NCBI GenBank assembly: GCA_032622095.1
Contig: CP136069.1
Location: 204,212,690 to 204,276,689, forward strand
Length of the DNA: 64,000 nt
Source of the DNA: Siphonodentalium dalli
Taxonomy: Eukaryota > Mollusca > Scaphopoda > Gadilida > Siphonodentaliidae
Reading direction: 5' to 3'
The position numbers and the translations under genes are program-made. The notes below the pieces were generated by a model. The model made no database searches and was not told the origin of the DNA. It saw nothing but the letters and a program-made list of their open reading frames with translations. Below are positions 63,982-64,000 of the stretch, one piece after another. Position 1 is the stretch's first letter, and each line of letters begins with the position of its first letter.

Positions 63982-64000
63982 TGAGGAGGATCTTCGAGTT

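Noticed and set aside
1-64000. tRNA, 5S or other structural RNA genes
   Set aside because: I scanned by eye for B-box-like words and cloverleaf patterns and found none that I could support; a covariance-model search would be decisive.

Overview
The window is eukaryotic nuclear DNA, AT-rich, poor in genes and very rich in repeats. Coding sequence is split by introns with GT/AG borders. Most recognisable elements look molluscan: non-LTR retrotransposon fragments of types common in bivalves and gastropods, and several short elements built on 'pearl'/HINE-like lines (hairpin ends plus a tandem core of about 150-180 bp). A marine mollusc, probably a bivalve, is the best guess. This is inferred from repeat style, not from a marker gene.

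Layout. 0-10.4 kb is dominated by three large minisatellites (1.6-2.7, 3.0-5.5 and 8.8-10.3 kb). 10.7-14.1 kb holds two copies of a piggyBac-like MITE in opposite orientation, with a long inverted repeat between them. 14.4-15.6 kb carries an intronless 398-codon reading frame on the minus strand. 16-25.3 kb holds decayed LINE pieces, including a 334-codon reverse transcriptase remnant at 20.2 kb flanked by inverted MITE copies. 21.8-32.2 kb is a nest of pearl/HINE-like elements, some inserted inside others, with palindromic MITEs. 34-39 kb has further MITEs, including a hAT-like element with a target duplication. 39.7-46.3 kb contains four phase-compatible exons of one minus-strand gene for a coiled-coil protein that I cannot name. 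Its introns hold a 1.28 kb element with short palindrome arrays. 47.5-56.3 kb is packed with fold-back elements, hAT-like elements, GC-rich minisatellites and a large element with GGTACC-rich ends. 59.5-60.9 kb holds a second copy of the palindrome-array element. 61.3-61.5 kb looks like a first coding exon of a membrane protein (minus). 61.98 kb to the window end is a long minus-strand reading frame joining a C2H2-like zinc finger to a complete TatD-type nuclease domain. It stays open to the window edge.

The most notable items are the zinc finger-TatD fusion, the palindrome-array elements (TATGGGAGG ends, 6-bp target duplications, many copies of a 16-bp palindrome, and a nested 214-bp palindromic MITE), the piggyBac-like MITE carrying two 69-bp palindromes, and the phase-consistent unknown gene. 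All similarity statements come from reading the sequence; no database search was run.
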